A DNA stretch of 64,000 nt, from assembly GCF_963674565.1 (NCBI RefSeq), contig NZ_OY771430.1, forward strand, positions 4,154,001-4,218,000, written 5' to 3'. The position numbers and the translations under genes are program-made. Under the pieces are notes generated by a model. It searched no databases. It had not been told where the DNA came from and was given only the letters and a program-made list of their open reading frames with translations. Shown one piece after another: positions 1 to 9,450 of the stretch; positions within the stretch are counted from its first letter, which is position 1, and every line of letters starts with the position of its first letter. The stretch comes from an uncultured Carboxylicivirga sp. (GTDB lineage: Bacteria; Bacteroidota; Bacteroidia; Bacteroidales; Marinilabiliaceae).

Positions 1-46
1 TTCCTAAAGCAAACTGAAATTTTTGCTCATTTTCTTTTTTTGCCAT
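1..46 (-). CDS. DUF3098 family protein, N-terminal fragment
   Basis: Only the first 15 codons are in the window (MAKKENEQKFQFALG), reading off the left edge. The start and its place directly downstream of ftsX match the small two-helix membrane protein DUF3098 that follows ftsX in many Bacteroidota. The 12-nt gap to ftsX implies one operon. Function is unknown; a link to the envelope or division machinery is inferred from context only. Confidence 0.6.
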   Translation of the reverse strand, partial: MAKKENEQKFQFALG

Positions 47-58
47 ATCAAGTATATA

Positions 59-937
59 TTAAAAATATAAATCGTCAGTACTTAGGTTTAAATATTTATT
101 AACCGCAAAAAACGTAGATAACAGAGTGATAAGTACCCCGCATATTATTACAATTCCAAACAGGATCATAATCAAATCAATATTCTGGAATCCAACCACC
201 CCAGCCAATTCATGATTAGTTGCATAAATAAGCCCGGATAATAGCACAATTGCCAATACAGCACCAATAAAACCATGCAGTATACTGGTTACCAAAAATG
301 GCTGACGTATAAAACTTTTGGTTGCCCCCACCAACTGCATTGTTCTAATCAAAAATCTTTTAGAATAAACTGATAATCGAATCGTATTATTTATCAGAGC
401 TACTGCAATCAAAAGTAACATTACTGCGAACACCAGCAGAACAAGAGAAATTCTATTTACGTTTTTATGCACCAGATGAATCAGATTCTTTTGGTATAAA
501 ACTTCTTTCACCTGAGGAAACTCCATTATCATACTTTCTACCCCGGCAATACTATCAGGGTGAGCATATTCGGCATATAACTTTACTTCGATTGACGACA
601 ATAAAGGATTGTAACCTAAGAAGGCAACAAAATCTTCACCCAGTTCTTCTTTAAGTTCTTTAGCTGCCCGTTCTTTATCAATGTATTCAGTCTGCTTTAC
701 AAAAGGTGAGGTTGCCAACATTTTCTCCAAACGTTTAACTTCCGCTTCTCTTGCATTATCCTTAACCATCACAGTGAATCCAATATTTTCTTTAACGTAA
801 TGAGATAAACGCTGGGCATTAAGTGACAGCAAACCAATAATTCCCAATAGAAAAAGAACCAGTGCAATACTAATGGTTGTAGTTACATACGAACTACGAA
901 GTTTTTTACCGCTTGATATTTGTTTTGACTGCGCCAT
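59..937 (-). CDS. ftsX: Cell division protein FtsX
   Basis: Inner-membrane permease-like partner of the FtsE ATPase, which links division to peptidoglycan hydrolase activation. The 292-aa length is normal. There is one N-terminal membrane helix (about residues 20-42), an extracytoplasmic domain (about 43-160), and three C-terminal helices (about 163-185, 213-237 and 255-280). The stretch TMQLVGATKSFIRQPF is the conserved FtsX cytoplasmic loop (MxLVGAT). It precedes a DUF3098 gene, the usual Bacteroidota order. The ATG at 937 is the only sensible start. Several TAnnTTTG-like boxes lie just upstream (942-960 on the minus strand), but no clear -33 element was found. Confidence 0.93.
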   Translation of the reverse strand: MAQSKQISSGKKLRSSYVTTTISIALVLFLLGIIGLLSLNAQRLSHYVKENIGFTVMVKDNAREAEVKRLEKMLATSPFVKQTEYIDKERAAKELKEELGEDFVAFLGYNPLLSSIEVKLYAEYAHPDSIAGVESMIMEFPQVKEVLYQKNLIHLVHKNVNRISLVLLVFAVMLLLIAVALINNTIRLSVYSKRFLIRTMQLVGATKSFIRQPFLVTSILHGFIGAVLAIVLLSGLIYATNHELAGVVGFQNIDLIMILFGIVIICGVLITLLSTFFAVNKYLNLSTDDLYF

Positions 938-1109
938 GTATCAAAATTAGTGCAAAAATATAAAATGCCATTAGATCAGCGGAGGAAGATGCGAATTAAT
1001 CGTGTAATTAACAAAAATTAACCGCTGCTTCAATTTTTAATATCTTCACAAAAGGTCTCCAAATTAAAAATCTTTCTTCAAATTTGTATCAACGTATTCA
1101 AACAGAAAG

Positions 1110-2339
1110 ATGAGCTATCACATTGTCAAAATCACTTCATACTATAAAGATTTTCTTTCCTACTATTATCAATTACATCCACAAATAGTTAATAAGAGTT
1201 ATAAAGAGCAGCTACAACATCTAATGCAACAACGTTTTGCTTGGTCTGATGCATATTCAGAAGCTTTTAAAACACTTGGCAATAAAAGTGATGAGATTGT
1301 TGCCAACGCTCAAATTCTGCAAAAACAGTGGGCTAAAGAAAACCAACTTTCCTCTGCTGATGAAATCGATATTTTAATTGCACAACTCAGTAATTTGAAA
1401 CCAGATGTAATTTGGTTGCAGGATAGTTATTCATTTAATGGGGAACTGATTGAAACGATTAAAAGAAAAGTGCCAAGCATTAAACTAGCCATTGGTAATT
1501 GTTGTTCACCTATCTCCCCGAAATACTACAAAGATTTTCAATCATTTGATTTTATTACTGTTTGTGCGCCTCACTTTAAGCATTTATTAGAGTCAGAAGG
1601 ATTACCGGAATGCATTGCAGTACCGCATGCCTTTGACGACAGAATCTTAAATGATATTAACTACGATAAGAAGCCTGAATATGACTTTTTATTTACCGGT
1701 TCCATTATTTTAGATCAGAATTTTCATAAAGAACGGATAGCCTTTATTGAGTCATTATTACAGGATAGGATAAATATTAATCTACTAATTAATTTAAATC
1801 AGAATTCATCAAAAGGATTAAGAGCAAGGCAAGCAGGATATATAATAACAAAAACTTTAGATACAATTAGATTAAAATCATTATATCAAACGATTAATCC
1901 ACTTATAAAAGTAAGTAAGTTAGAACATTTCCCAACATCATCCAAGGTTTCTAAACAATTACAGGAACAGATTAAAAATCCTGTTTTTGGATTACAAATG
2001 TTTCAGGCGCTATCTGATTCAAAAATTGCATTTAATATTCATGGAGATATTGCTGCTAATTTTGCCGCTAACCTTAGAATGTATGAAGCAACAGGTATTG
2101 GGAGCTGCCTTTTGACAGACTGGAAACCTGACATCAACAAATACTTTACTGACGACTCAGAGATTGTTACCTATAAATCATTTGATGAAGCAAAGGATAA
2201 AATCAAGTATTTGCTTGATCATCCTGAAGAACTGGAAAAGATTGCAAAAAATGGACAAGCAAGAACATTAAATGAACACACTTTCATTAACAGAGCAAGC
2301 ATAATAGATGAAAAAATAAATCTATTACTAGCCCATTAA
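1110..2339 (+). CDS. CgeB-like glycosyltransferase
   Basis: A 409-aa cytoplasmic protein without a signal peptide. The C-terminal part (about residues 290-400) resembles the Glyco_trans_1_2 / CgeB fold: a FNIHGD stretch, then MYEATGIGSCLLTDW, then a helix with DDSEIVTYKSFDEAKDKI. This is the nucleotide-sugar side of a GT-B glycosyltransferase. The N-terminal half contains DVIWLQDSYSF, typical of the acceptor domain in this family. Donor and acceptor are unknown. It converges with the deacetylase gene, the two stops being only 2 bp apart, and it borders a glycan-modification operon, so a role in surface glycan assembly is likely but inferred. Confidence 0.7.
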   Translation: MSYHIVKITSYYKDFLSYYYQLHPQIVNKSYKEQLQHLMQQRFAWSDAYSEAFKTLGNKSDEIVANAQILQKQWAKENQLSSADEIDILIAQLSNLKPDVIWLQDSYSFNGELIETIKRKVPSIKLAIGNCCSPISPKYYKDFQSFDFITVCAPHFKHLLESEGLPECIAVPHAFDDRILNDINYDKKPEYDFLFTGSIILDQNFHKERIAFIESLLQDRININLLINLNQNSSKGLRARQAGYIITKTLDTIRLKSLYQTINPLIKVSKLEHFPTSSKVSKQLQEQIKNPVFGLQMFQALSDSKIAFNIHGDIAANFAANLRMYEATGIGSCLLTDWKPDINKYFTDDSEIVTYKSFDEAKDKIKYLLDHPEELEKIAKNGQARTLNEHTFINRASIIDEKINLLLAH

Positions 2340-2341
2340 TC

Positions 2342-3703
2342 TCAGGATAGTTTTTTAAGAACCTCTTCGCCTAATACTGACTGAGGTTCAGTTTTAGCAA
2401 TATCACTTAGCAAAGTCTCATAAGACTGATTGATTCCCGGATATTGATACTCATCGAAATTGCAATTATGCCAAAGCAATACAAACAGTCCTCCAAATTT
2501 TTGTATTTCTGATATTAAAAGCTCAATTGACCTAGCCATCTCATTAAAATCCAACTTTCTATATCCTAAAAGAGTTCCATCCATCACATTGAGAGGAAAC
2601 TCCCAAATATCCATCATACGATCATTCGCGTGATCATAGGGTCGAAAAGGATAGCAATAACTATTTCTAAATCCCTCATACTCTGCAAACCCTAAGGTTG
2701 TATCATATTTTAAACCAACCTGCTCCTGAATTATCAACGTCTCCGGATAATGAAACTTCAAAAAGTGTTGACGAGTGCCAGTTATTGTATCACCCTTTAC
2801 CTTAGCCAAGCGATCATAAGCATTTTGCATCGCGGTCAGATCATTTGCTGTAGAAATGGAACCATGTAAACCAATCTCACAACCTTGATCCTGTAAATCC
2901 GATATCAATTCTATTATTCGTTTCTCTTCCAGACTATATTTTGCATCATGAGGCGAACCATCCCGATTAAGAAAATACCAAACAGATTTTAGGCCATGTT
3001 TTTTTTCCAGAATTCTTAACTCATTGAAATTCCACCAGGGATCTTTTTTTAATCCTCTCATTAAGGTTGGTAAAACTGATTTAAAAGCAGATTTAATAAG
3101 TCGTTTCTTTGCATAATGAGGTTGTTTAAATCCGAATACCTGAAGCCATTTATACACTGTTTCTCTCCAGTGAAAGTAATCGATCCTATCTACATCATGC
3201 GTAAGCATAAACCCATAATTATTAAATAGTCGCTTACGTTTTACCTCAATCCCACTTAAGCTAGAAAAATCTTCAAATCCTTGAATTATAATCTCAAAAT
3301 AATAATTAACTAAAGGTTTAGTTATGGCATTCAAAGTATCCTGAATAGATCCTTTGTAAAGAAATCTCCCAATAGCATCAGTACTTTTAGAGTCCACTTC
3401 CTGATAACAACTCAAAAGATAGAATGCTGATTTTAAAAAATCGTGGTGAAAGACTAAATTACCTGCTGATATTGAATATGCTTCCTCTCTATTAGTATCT
3501 GAAAATAAAACAGGTATAACATCTGAATTAAACTCGATATTAAACACTTTCATTTCATGTTCAGTACATGGAAACAGAATAGTACCTGACCTAATTTCTT
3601 CTTCCCCAAAAGCAAACAATGGCTCCAATAATTGCAGATCAACATGCTGTTTTAAATGAAACAACACATAATTAATTTGATTATTACTCAAGCGATCCTG
3701 CAT
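2342..3703 (-). CDS. Polysaccharide deacetylase family protein
   Basis: A 453-aa protein with NodB-type features in its C-terminal half: GFMLTHDVDRI (metal-binding Asp of motif 1), EIGLHGS (histidine motif), GTRQHFLKF and a late FVLLWHNCNFDE histidine motif. The N-terminal 150 residues look like the accessory domain found before such deacetylases in Bacteroidota. It would remove N- or O-acetyl groups from a surface polysaccharide. Its start codon shares a base with the stop of the upstream flippase gene, so the two are translationally coupled at the end of the minus-strand operon. No signal peptide is seen, which fits cytoplasmic action on a precursor. Confidence 0.78.
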   Translation of the reverse strand: MQDRLSNNQINYVLFHLKQHVDLQLLEPLFAFGEEEIRSGTILFPCTEHEMKVFNIEFNSDVIPVLFSDTNREEAYSISAGNLVFHHDFLKSAFYLLSCYQEVDSKSTDAIGRFLYKGSIQDTLNAITKPLVNYYFEIIIQGFEDFSSLSGIEVKRKRLFNNYGFMLTHDVDRIDYFHWRETVYKWLQVFGFKQPHYAKKRLIKSAFKSVLPTLMRGLKKDPWWNFNELRILEKKHGLKSVWYFLNRDGSPHDAKYSLEEKRIIELISDLQDQGCEIGLHGSISTANDLTAMQNAYDRLAKVKGDTITGTRQHFLKFHYPETLIIQEQVGLKYDTTLGFAEYEGFRNSYCYPFRPYDHANDRMMDIWEFPLNVMDGTLLGYRKLDFNEMARSIELLISEIQKFGGLFVLLWHNCNFDEYQYPGINQSYETLLSDIAKTEPQSVLGEEVLKKLS

Positions 3704-5190
3704 TATTTTCTTTTGATGTTTTTAATTAAATTACCTGGGCTTTTCCATTTATTATAAGCTTCTTTCAATCGCAATAATTCAATTGGTTCAAATACACCTA
3801 AAAGATACAGAAGAACAAAATATCCAGCTAAAAGAAGAAGCTTAACAAGTATATCAACAATAATTGTTATTGAAGGTATATAGAAACTGATCGTACAAAA
3901 AACTGCACCCGTTAAAAGAAAAATGATTACTTTTCTCCACTCATAATTATTTGTTTCCAATCTGTTAACCCTTCGTAGAAACCAAATGGCTGCAAATAAC
4001 TGACTGATGGCAGTTGTAAAAGCTGCACCTTCTTTACCAAATCTGGGTATCACGAGAAAATTAAGACCAACATTAAGAATACCGGTGATGATCATTACAA
4101 TCGAAATTAACCGGGTTTGCTTGTATTTGGTTAATGGCAATACAAAAACCTGTCGCATTCCTGAAAATATCAACCCAACAATTAATAATGGAATCACTGG
4201 TAAAGCATCAAAATATTCTGTTTTTCCTGCCATCAGAATGTAGATAATCTCTTTTCCGAAAAGAACAATTCCTAAACCCGAAACAACCATAAAAAGCATG
4301 AAGTAAGTAAAAAGCTTAAGATGATAACGAGTATTATCTTCTTCATTTATTGATTTATAATATTCATATGTATAGGATGTTACAAACGATGCTACAACTA
4401 TTACTTGAAGTACATTCGCAACTTTTATAGCAACAGAGAAACTACCTACAGCCTCTAATGAATAATAAGCCTCCAGAATATACCTATCACTAATTGTTAA
4501 TACTAATGTGAGAATATTAGATATAGCTAATGGATAACCATAATGAATCATTTCTTTTAACAGCTTGCCATGCCATTTCAACAAACAATTCTTAAAAATC
4601 AATGGTATTACCGTAATCAATGTGATTCCATTAGCAAAAAGCTGAGCCCAGAATATTCCTTCGAATCCTAATTTTTTAATTTGAAGAAAATAGAAAGAAA
4701 ACAGAATTGTTAGAAGTATATTGACTGACAGGTAGGTAGTTTGCTTAAATGCCTTTAGCTGTAACTTTAACAATATAAAAGGAACATCATATAAAAGCTT
4801 ACTTAAACTTGAAATAGAAAAGATAATAATAACCCGTTCACTATTAACACTTTGAAAAATAGAAAGATTATAAAGGATAACAGCAGTAATAATAACACCT
4901 AAAAAACTGGTTAGTACATTAAAGGAATATGTTGTGAAAAAAAGTGATTTACGGTCATCATCACTCTTCATCTCGTTATACCACCTTGTAAAGCCACCTT
5001 TGGCTCCCCATCCGGAAACCATCAACAAAAACATATAGGCTGTTTCGTAAAGAGCCAAAAGACCTATTTCAGCTTTAGAAACATAAAAAGAATAAAGCGG
5101 CATTAAAATTAGTCCACTCGCTTTTGCAATTAAGTTTCCTACACCATAAAAAAACGACTGTTTAAATAAGCCTTTCAGTTTACCGATCAT
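3703..5190 (-). CDS. Oligosaccharide flippase family protein (Wzx-like)
   Basis: A 495-aa polytopic membrane protein with about 12-14 hydrophobic segments over its whole length. It begins LKGLFKQSFFYGVGNLIAKASGLILMPLYSFYVSKAEIG, the typical start of polysaccharide-biosynthesis (MATE-like, Wzx) flippases. It would move lipid-linked oligosaccharides across the inner membrane. It overlaps the deacetylase gene by one base and follows the AAC(3)-like gene by 28 nt, placing it in a glycan operon. The substrate cannot be read from the sequence. Confidence 0.85.
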   Translation of the reverse strand: MIGKLKGLFKQSFFYGVGNLIAKASGLILMPLYSFYVSKAEIGLLALYETAYMFLLMVSGWGAKGGFTRWYNEMKSDDDRKSLFFTTYSFNVLTSFLGVIITAVILYNLSIFQSVNSERVIIIFSISSLSKLLYDVPFILLKLQLKAFKQTTYLSVNILLTILFSFYFLQIKKLGFEGIFWAQLFANGITLITVIPLIFKNCLLKWHGKLLKEMIHYGYPLAISNILTLVLTISDRYILEAYYSLEAVGSFSVAIKVANVLQVIVVASFVTSYTYEYYKSINEEDNTRYHLKLFTYFMLFMVVSGLGIVLFGKEIIYILMAGKTEYFDALPVIPLLIVGLIFSGMRQVFVLPLTKYKQTRLISIVMIITGILNVGLNFLVIPRFGKEGAAFTTAISQLFAAIWFLRRVNRLETNNYEWRKVIIFLLTGAVFCTISFYIPSITIIVDILVKLLLLAGYFVLLYLLGVFEPIELLRLKEAYNKWKSPGNLIKNIKRK

Positions 5191-5218
5191 CCTGACAATG
5201 AGAATTATTTAGATTCAA

Positions 5219-6082
5219 TTATCGTTTTAATTTATCTTTCAAAATGGATAGCATAGAATAATACTTCACCTTTAGGTAGCTACCATTTGAATGTGCCCAT
5301 CTCAACCTGCAGTCTTTACATGTTGGATCATCACAAAAGAAAAAAGTAGGATCTTCTTTCAATTTTTCAATCTCATCAGACAGTGTACCTCTCATATCTG
5401 TTAAAACAGCATCAGCATTACCTATCTTTACCCATTTTAAATGCCCTTTGTCTTCATAAATAGGAAGAAATTTTGGAAATCCTCTACCACAACCACCATT
5501 CCAATTTACCTTGAATAACTTTACTTTTCTATCTTCATCCAGATAATTGATACCCATATTGGATGCTTCTCTTTCAAACCCCATTTTCTCTATTGCAACA
5601 TGGGTTGTTCCAACACCTACCGTTTGTCTCCCAATAGATAAATTCTTAGCTCCCATCTGGGCCATTCGATCCAACACTTCGTATCCTCCACTTTCCGGAG
5701 TATGATTTTTCATTAACTCATGAGCTAATGGACCAATTGCTGTAAATCGTTGTATAGGATGATTACTTCTCACACTTTGAGGATGCTTAATCATAGCGTT
5801 GGCTAATGCTCCTGCATAAGATGGTGACTCTTTTGTGCTTATTTTTGATTCATTTTCAACACCTAAAGGCAAAGGGTATGATGTAATAAATGAATCAATC
5901 ACTAAAGTTCCATTTTCTCCTACCGCAGTTAGCAAAGCATTTAAAACAGTATTTGGCCCTCCTTCAACCTTTCCAATTGCTTTTAACGAAACTTTTAAAT
6001 GCAACAGACAACCTTCCGGTATTCCTGCATTTTTCAAGTCTTCTACTAATCTTTGCTCTGTTATTAATTGCTCCTTATTCAT
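5219..6082 (-). CDS. AAC(3)-family acyltransferase
   Basis: A 287-aa member of the Antibiotic_NAT family. Visible signatures are the N-terminal LLHLKVSLKAIGKVEGGPNTVLNAL (acetyl-CoA site region), then SVRSNHPIQRFTAIGPLA in the middle. Many family members in polysaccharide loci acylate amino sugars rather than antibiotics. Here the neighbours (flippase, deacetylase, CoA-enzymes) favour sugar or glycan acylation over drug resistance; this is inference. The C-terminus has an extra cysteine cluster, CDDPTCKDC, possibly metal-binding. The start overlaps the end of the CitE-like gene by 4 nt, indicating translational coupling. Confidence 0.75.
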   Translation of the reverse strand: MNKEQLITEQRLVEDLKNAGIPEGCLLHLKVSLKAIGKVEGGPNTVLNALLTAVGENGTLVIDSFITSYPLPLGVENESKISTKESPSYAGALANAMIKHPQSVRSNHPIQRFTAIGPLAHELMKNHTPESGGYEVLDRMAQMGAKNLSIGRQTVGVGTTHVAIEKMGFEREASNMGINYLDEDRKVKLFKVNWNGGCGRGFPKFLPIYEDKGHLKWVKIGNADAVLTDMRGTLSDEIEKLKEDPTFFFCDDPTCKDCRLRWAHSNGSYLKVKYYSMLSILKDKLKR

Positions 6083-6984
6083 TCTTTAATGTATGCTTCA
6101 AAAGCTTTAATCTTTTCTATTCTAGCCAATACTTTTCTTGCCCGCGAAACCGTTGGCGGAGATATAAATAATCCTTTTTTGACAGAAATTCCTCTATCTG
6201 CATTATTTGTTTCCTCAAATAAGTTAAGAATTTCCACAGCTCTTTCTACCTCTTTAGTCGTTGGAGTATAACTTGTTTTTACCAATTCAATTTCCTTCGG
6301 TGACATAACCAACATTCCCTCAAAACCAAGTTCCTTTGCCTGATCAATATGCTGCTTAAGCCCATCAAAGTCCCCAATGTTAACATATGGAGTATCAATT
6401 GGAACAATGCCAGCCGCTCTGGCAGCCATTGCAACCATATGTCTTGGAATTAATATGGATCGACCACCAACTCCATGTTCTCCTTCTATTTCAGCTAAAA
6501 AATCTTCACTACCAAACAATAAGCCAACAACCCTTTCTGATGCCTTTGCTATTTCGAGTGCATTAAGTACCGATTCGGGGGTCTCTAATAAAACAATTAT
6601 TTTAAAATGACCGTTTTCGATTCCCAAGTTCTTTTCTTTCAGTGTTAATTGAGCATCAAACACTTCAATATCTTTTGCATTATATGCCTTTGGATAAACA
6701 AAACCAAATAATCGAACATCAGCTGCAACATCCAAATCTTTTAATGTATCACCCGTCTCCATTGGATTGATCCTGACAAAAACGGGACGTTTATCAGGTA
6801 AGTCCGAATCTAGTATTTTGGTAATACTTTCCCTTGCTTCAGACTTCCTGGCTGAAGGTACGGCATCTTCAAGATCAATTACTATGACATCAGCATCTGA
6901 TTGAAATGCCTTTTCTAAGTAGTGCCAATTATGTCCTGCTGTAAACAACAAGGTTCTTGCTACAAAACGACCTTTATATTGCAT
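6079..6984 (-). CDS. HpcH/HpaI-type CoA ester lyase (CitE-like)
   Basis: A 301-aa TIM-barrel enzyme. It starts RTLLFTAGHNWHYLEKAF and continues DVIVIDLEDAVPSARKSEAR, the diagnostic CitE / malyl-CoA lyase N-terminus. VFVRINPMETG (substrate Arg), IIVLLETPESV (metal-binding Glu) and LLFGSEDFL (metal-binding Asp region) follow in the expected order. It would cleave or form a C-C bond in a 3-hydroxyacyl-CoA such as malyl- or citramalyl-CoA. It sits 4 nt after a MaoC dehydratase and overlaps an acyltransferase gene. The pair may make or use an unusual CoA thioester as acyl donor; this is inferred. Confidence 0.82.
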   Translation of the reverse strand: MQYKGRFVARTLLFTAGHNWHYLEKAFQSDADVIVIDLEDAVPSARKSEARESITKILDSDLPDKRPVFVRINPMETGDTLKDLDVAADVRLFGFVYPKAYNAKDIEVFDAQLTLKEKNLGIENGHFKIIVLLETPESVLNALEIAKASERVVGLLFGSEDFLAEIEGEHGVGGRSILIPRHMVAMAARAAGIVPIDTPYVNIGDFDGLKQHIDQAKELGFEGMLVMSPKEIELVKTSYTPTTKEVERAVEILNLFEETNNADRGISVKKGLFISPPTVSRARKVLARIEKIKAFEAYIKE

Positions 6985-6988
6985 GATT

Positions 6989-7456
6989 TTATTTTAATCT
7001 TCTTTTGACTAAAACTTCTCTCGTAAATAATAATACTAATTCTTCATTCTGATTGAATGTTTTTGTTGTCACTTTAACAACACCTCTGTCTTGTTTTGAT
7101 TTTGAAGGTCTTACTTCCAATACTTCTGTTTCTGCATATAAAGTATCACCAATATGCACTGGTCCTTTATGTAAAACCTCACTATAGTTTAAGTTGGCAA
7201 TGGCTTTCCCACTTATATCCCTTACGGTTAGCCCTACAGCCAAAGAAAAAACCAAGGTACCAACAACCAATACCTTACCATGCTGTTCATTTGAAGCATA
7301 GTACTGATCAATATGAACCGGATGATGATTCATTGTTAATAATGAAAACATATTGTTATCTGATTCAGTAATTGTCTTACCTGGCCAATGCTTAATTAAC
7401 ATACCGGCCTCAAAATCTTCAAGGTATCTACCAAACTCACTTTGAATTATCTTCAT
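6989..7456 (-). CDS. MaoC-like (R)-hydratase/dehydratase
   Basis: A 155-aa single hot-dog domain of normal size. The hydratase segment reads ITESDNNMFSLL followed by MNHHPVHID, where most members have D-x-N-P-x-H; the usual catalytic Asp position is therefore Asn, a feature to check. The family hydrates enoyl-CoA thioesters, including mesaconyl-CoA, the substrate that would pair with the CoA lyase directly downstream (4-nt gap). It is the first gene of a five-gene minus-strand operon and is separated from the kelch gene upstream by a strong terminator hairpin. Confidence 0.8.
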   Translation of the reverse strand: MKIIQSEFGRYLEDFEAGMLIKHWPGKTITESDNNMFSLLTMNHHPVHIDQYYASNEQHGKVLVVGTLVFSLAVGLTVRDISGKAIANLNYSEVLHKGPVHIGDTLYAETEVLEVRPSKSKQDRGVVKVTTKTFNQNEELVLLFTREVLVKRRLK

Positions 7457-7471
7457 CTCTTAAAATAAAAA

Positions 7472-7495
7472 CAGCAACAATAAATATTGTTGCTG
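7472..7495 (-). terminator. Rho-independent terminator after the kelch gene
   Basis: An 11-bp perfect stem (CAGCAACAATA / TATTGTTGCTG), followed on the minus strand by TTTTTATTTTA. It lies between the end of the kelch gene and the MaoC start, so it separates two transcription units. Confidence 0.75.
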
Positions 7496-7520
7496 CAAAA
7501 TACATTATTTATCTGTAATC

Positions 7521-8936
7521 TTATTCAGCTTGATGTATAAACATTGTTTCAACCAACACATTAACTTGAGTTCGTTCTACAGTCCTTACAAAACTTCCAT
7601 TACTATCAATTTTACCTCCAAGAACGAAAAAATACCCATCACAAAATGCTCCATTAATTGTTATTCTTGGATAAGTTAAATCTCCCAATCGGATCCATCT
7701 TTTTGTGTTTTCAGAGTAGACTTCAGTTTCAGACATAAGTCCATCAGAATTTAATCCACCAGCAATTACAATATAACCATCACCAGAATGAGCAGTAAAG
7801 TCTCTGCGTGACATTCTTATATCCTCTTCTCTTTGCCATACATCTTTTACAACATCATATGAATAGACCTCGTTCTTGTAATTGTAATTGCCATCTATTA
7901 GAGTATAACCACCTATTACAAAAATCTTATCTCCTAAGACAGCGCATTTCGCACCTATTACTTCTTCTGGCAACTCTGTTACTTTACTCCACGTAGCAGT
8001 TACGGGATCATATCCTTCTACATCCATAACTATATTATCACCCTGCAACCCTCCAACAATAAATAATTTACCACCATAATTAACCAATCCTGCACTTCTT
8101 CGTCCGCTAATCATGGATGTTTCCTGTTTCCATTCATTTGTTGTAGGATTATATGAATATAACTCATTAGAACTTACAGAATAACCCGACTTTATTCCAC
8201 CAGCCAAGTATATCATCCCATTTAAATCTGTAGCACATGCCAGACGAACGCCATAAGGCAATGTATTTAATTCTTCCCATGTGTCACTTTTTACATCATA
8301 TCTTTCAAATAAATCAGAAGCCACCGCAGAACTTGTTTCACCACCTAATACATACACATAACCATCACTACTGCAATTAGCAGCATATCTTTTTGCATAA
8401 TTCATTGAACTTACCTCTTCCCATTGTGCATCGAGCTTTTTTGTAGTTAAATAATTCCCCGAAAAACCATAGCCCTCCGGTGCTTCCGGATTAAAACTTA
8501 ATATTCCGGTACCACTTGGAACTTTATAATCAGTACCTGTTTTCTCAGCATACAAGGCATACGGAACACTACTAAATGGATTGGTTCCAACTTCAAAGTA
8601 ATTCTGATCATCACCTATTGATGCTTCCACTTTTACAAACATTGTTGTATTGCCCCAGTCAATTGATGTAAAATGATCAGTTGAACTTCCCTCTCCTACT
8701 TTAAGAGAAATCAAACCATAATCATTGGTTGTTACCTGGTGAACTTCGTTATAAAGAACAGCTCCATTGGGTGATTCCCCAAGAATAGAAAGTCTGATAT
8801 ACACATCAGTATTGGCAACATATGTTCCATCAGAATTACGTATCAGGGTTTGATAATTGAAATGTTGCGGGGCACCAGACTGGGCAAACATCAAGACAGT
8901 AAAAAACAAATAAAAAAAAGTAGCGATCGTCTTCAT
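7521..8936 (-). CDS. Secreted kelch-repeat protein
   Basis: A 471-aa protein with a signal peptide (MKTIATFFYLFFTVLMFAQS). Residues about 20-130 form the N-terminal domain often found in Bacteroidota surface proteins (HFNYQTLIRNSDGTYVANTDVYIRLSIL, then GLISLKVGEG and VPYALYAEK). About six kelch repeats follow (YVYVLGGE, MIYLAGGI, KLFIVGGL, KIFVIGGY, YIVIAGGL, YFFVLGGK), enough for a six-bladed propeller. No T9SS tail is visible on this protein, but the next gene encodes one. Ligand and function are unknown. Confidence 0.78.
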   Translation of the reverse strand: MKTIATFFYLFFTVLMFAQSGAPQHFNYQTLIRNSDGTYVANTDVYIRLSILGESPNGAVLYNEVHQVTTNDYGLISLKVGEGSSTDHFTSIDWGNTTMFVKVEASIGDDQNYFEVGTNPFSSVPYALYAEKTGTDYKVPSGTGILSFNPEAPEGYGFSGNYLTTKKLDAQWEEVSSMNYAKRYAANCSSDGYVYVLGGETSSAVASDLFERYDVKSDTWEELNTLPYGVRLACATDLNGMIYLAGGIKSGYSVSSNELYSYNPTTNEWKQETSMISGRRSAGLVNYGGKLFIVGGLQGDNIVMDVEGYDPVTATWSKVTELPEEVIGAKCAVLGDKIFVIGGYTLIDGNYNYKNEVYSYDVVKDVWQREEDIRMSRRDFTAHSGDGYIVIAGGLNSDGLMSETEVYSENTKRWIRLGDLTYPRITINGAFCDGYFFVLGGKIDSNGSFVRTVERTQVNVLVETMFIHQAE

Positions 8937-8945
8937 AGCGGGTTG

Positions 8946-9407
8946 TTATTTTTTAATAAATTTTTCTTGGTAAGTCAGATTTCCTGTTTGGATAATTAAT
9001 ATATAGGCACCCTGAGGGATATTTTTAACTTCGATTTGATTCGTTCTTAATTTCAGGCTTTTGACTTGTTTACCCGTCAAATCATACATTTTAACACTTT
9101 TAATTTCATTTATATCAACCCCATCAATTATCATCACATCATCCACTGGATTTGGATATAGCTTCAAAGAAGATTCTTTCTTTGATGAATTATGTGTAGA
9201 AATTTTATTCTCTGAAAACAATATTCCATTCAAGAAACTGATATTATCACCATTATACCCACCAATGATTGTTTCTCCTATGGCAAAATCAATTATATAA
9301 TTACTAGTGTTGACACTCATGCCAGCTGAAGAAATCAGCTGCTTTTCCTGAGCAAATGAGCATACAGCAAAGAATATCATCAAGATAAAAGGTATAGGTT
9401 TTTTCAT
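8946..9407 (-). CDS. Small T9SS type A sorting-domain protein
   Basis: A 153-aa protein with a signal peptide (PIPFILMIFFAVCSFAQ), a short beta-rich body with IGETIIGGYNG, and a C-terminal sorting domain of about 75 residues (KLYPNPVDDVMIIDGV, MYDLTGKQV, IPQGAYILIIQT, EKFIKK). It should be exported through Sec and then secreted or anchored by T9SS. It precedes the kelch gene by 9 nt, so the two are probably co-transcribed. Confidence 0.8.
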   Translation of the reverse strand: MKKPIPFILMIFFAVCSFAQEKQLISSAGMSVNTSNYIIDFAIGETIIGGYNGDNISFLNGILFSENKISTHNSSKKESSLKLYPNPVDDVMIIDGVDINEIKSVKMYDLTGKQVKSLKLRTNQIEVKNIPQGAYILIIQTGNLTYQEKFIKK

Positions 9408-9450
9408 TTTGATTATTTATTTAACATCAAATATATTAATTACTTATTTA

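Noticed and set aside
5219..6082. Aminoglycoside resistance gene
   Set aside because: The family fits, but the overlap with CoA-lyase and closeness to flippase and deacetylase genes point to glycan acylation.
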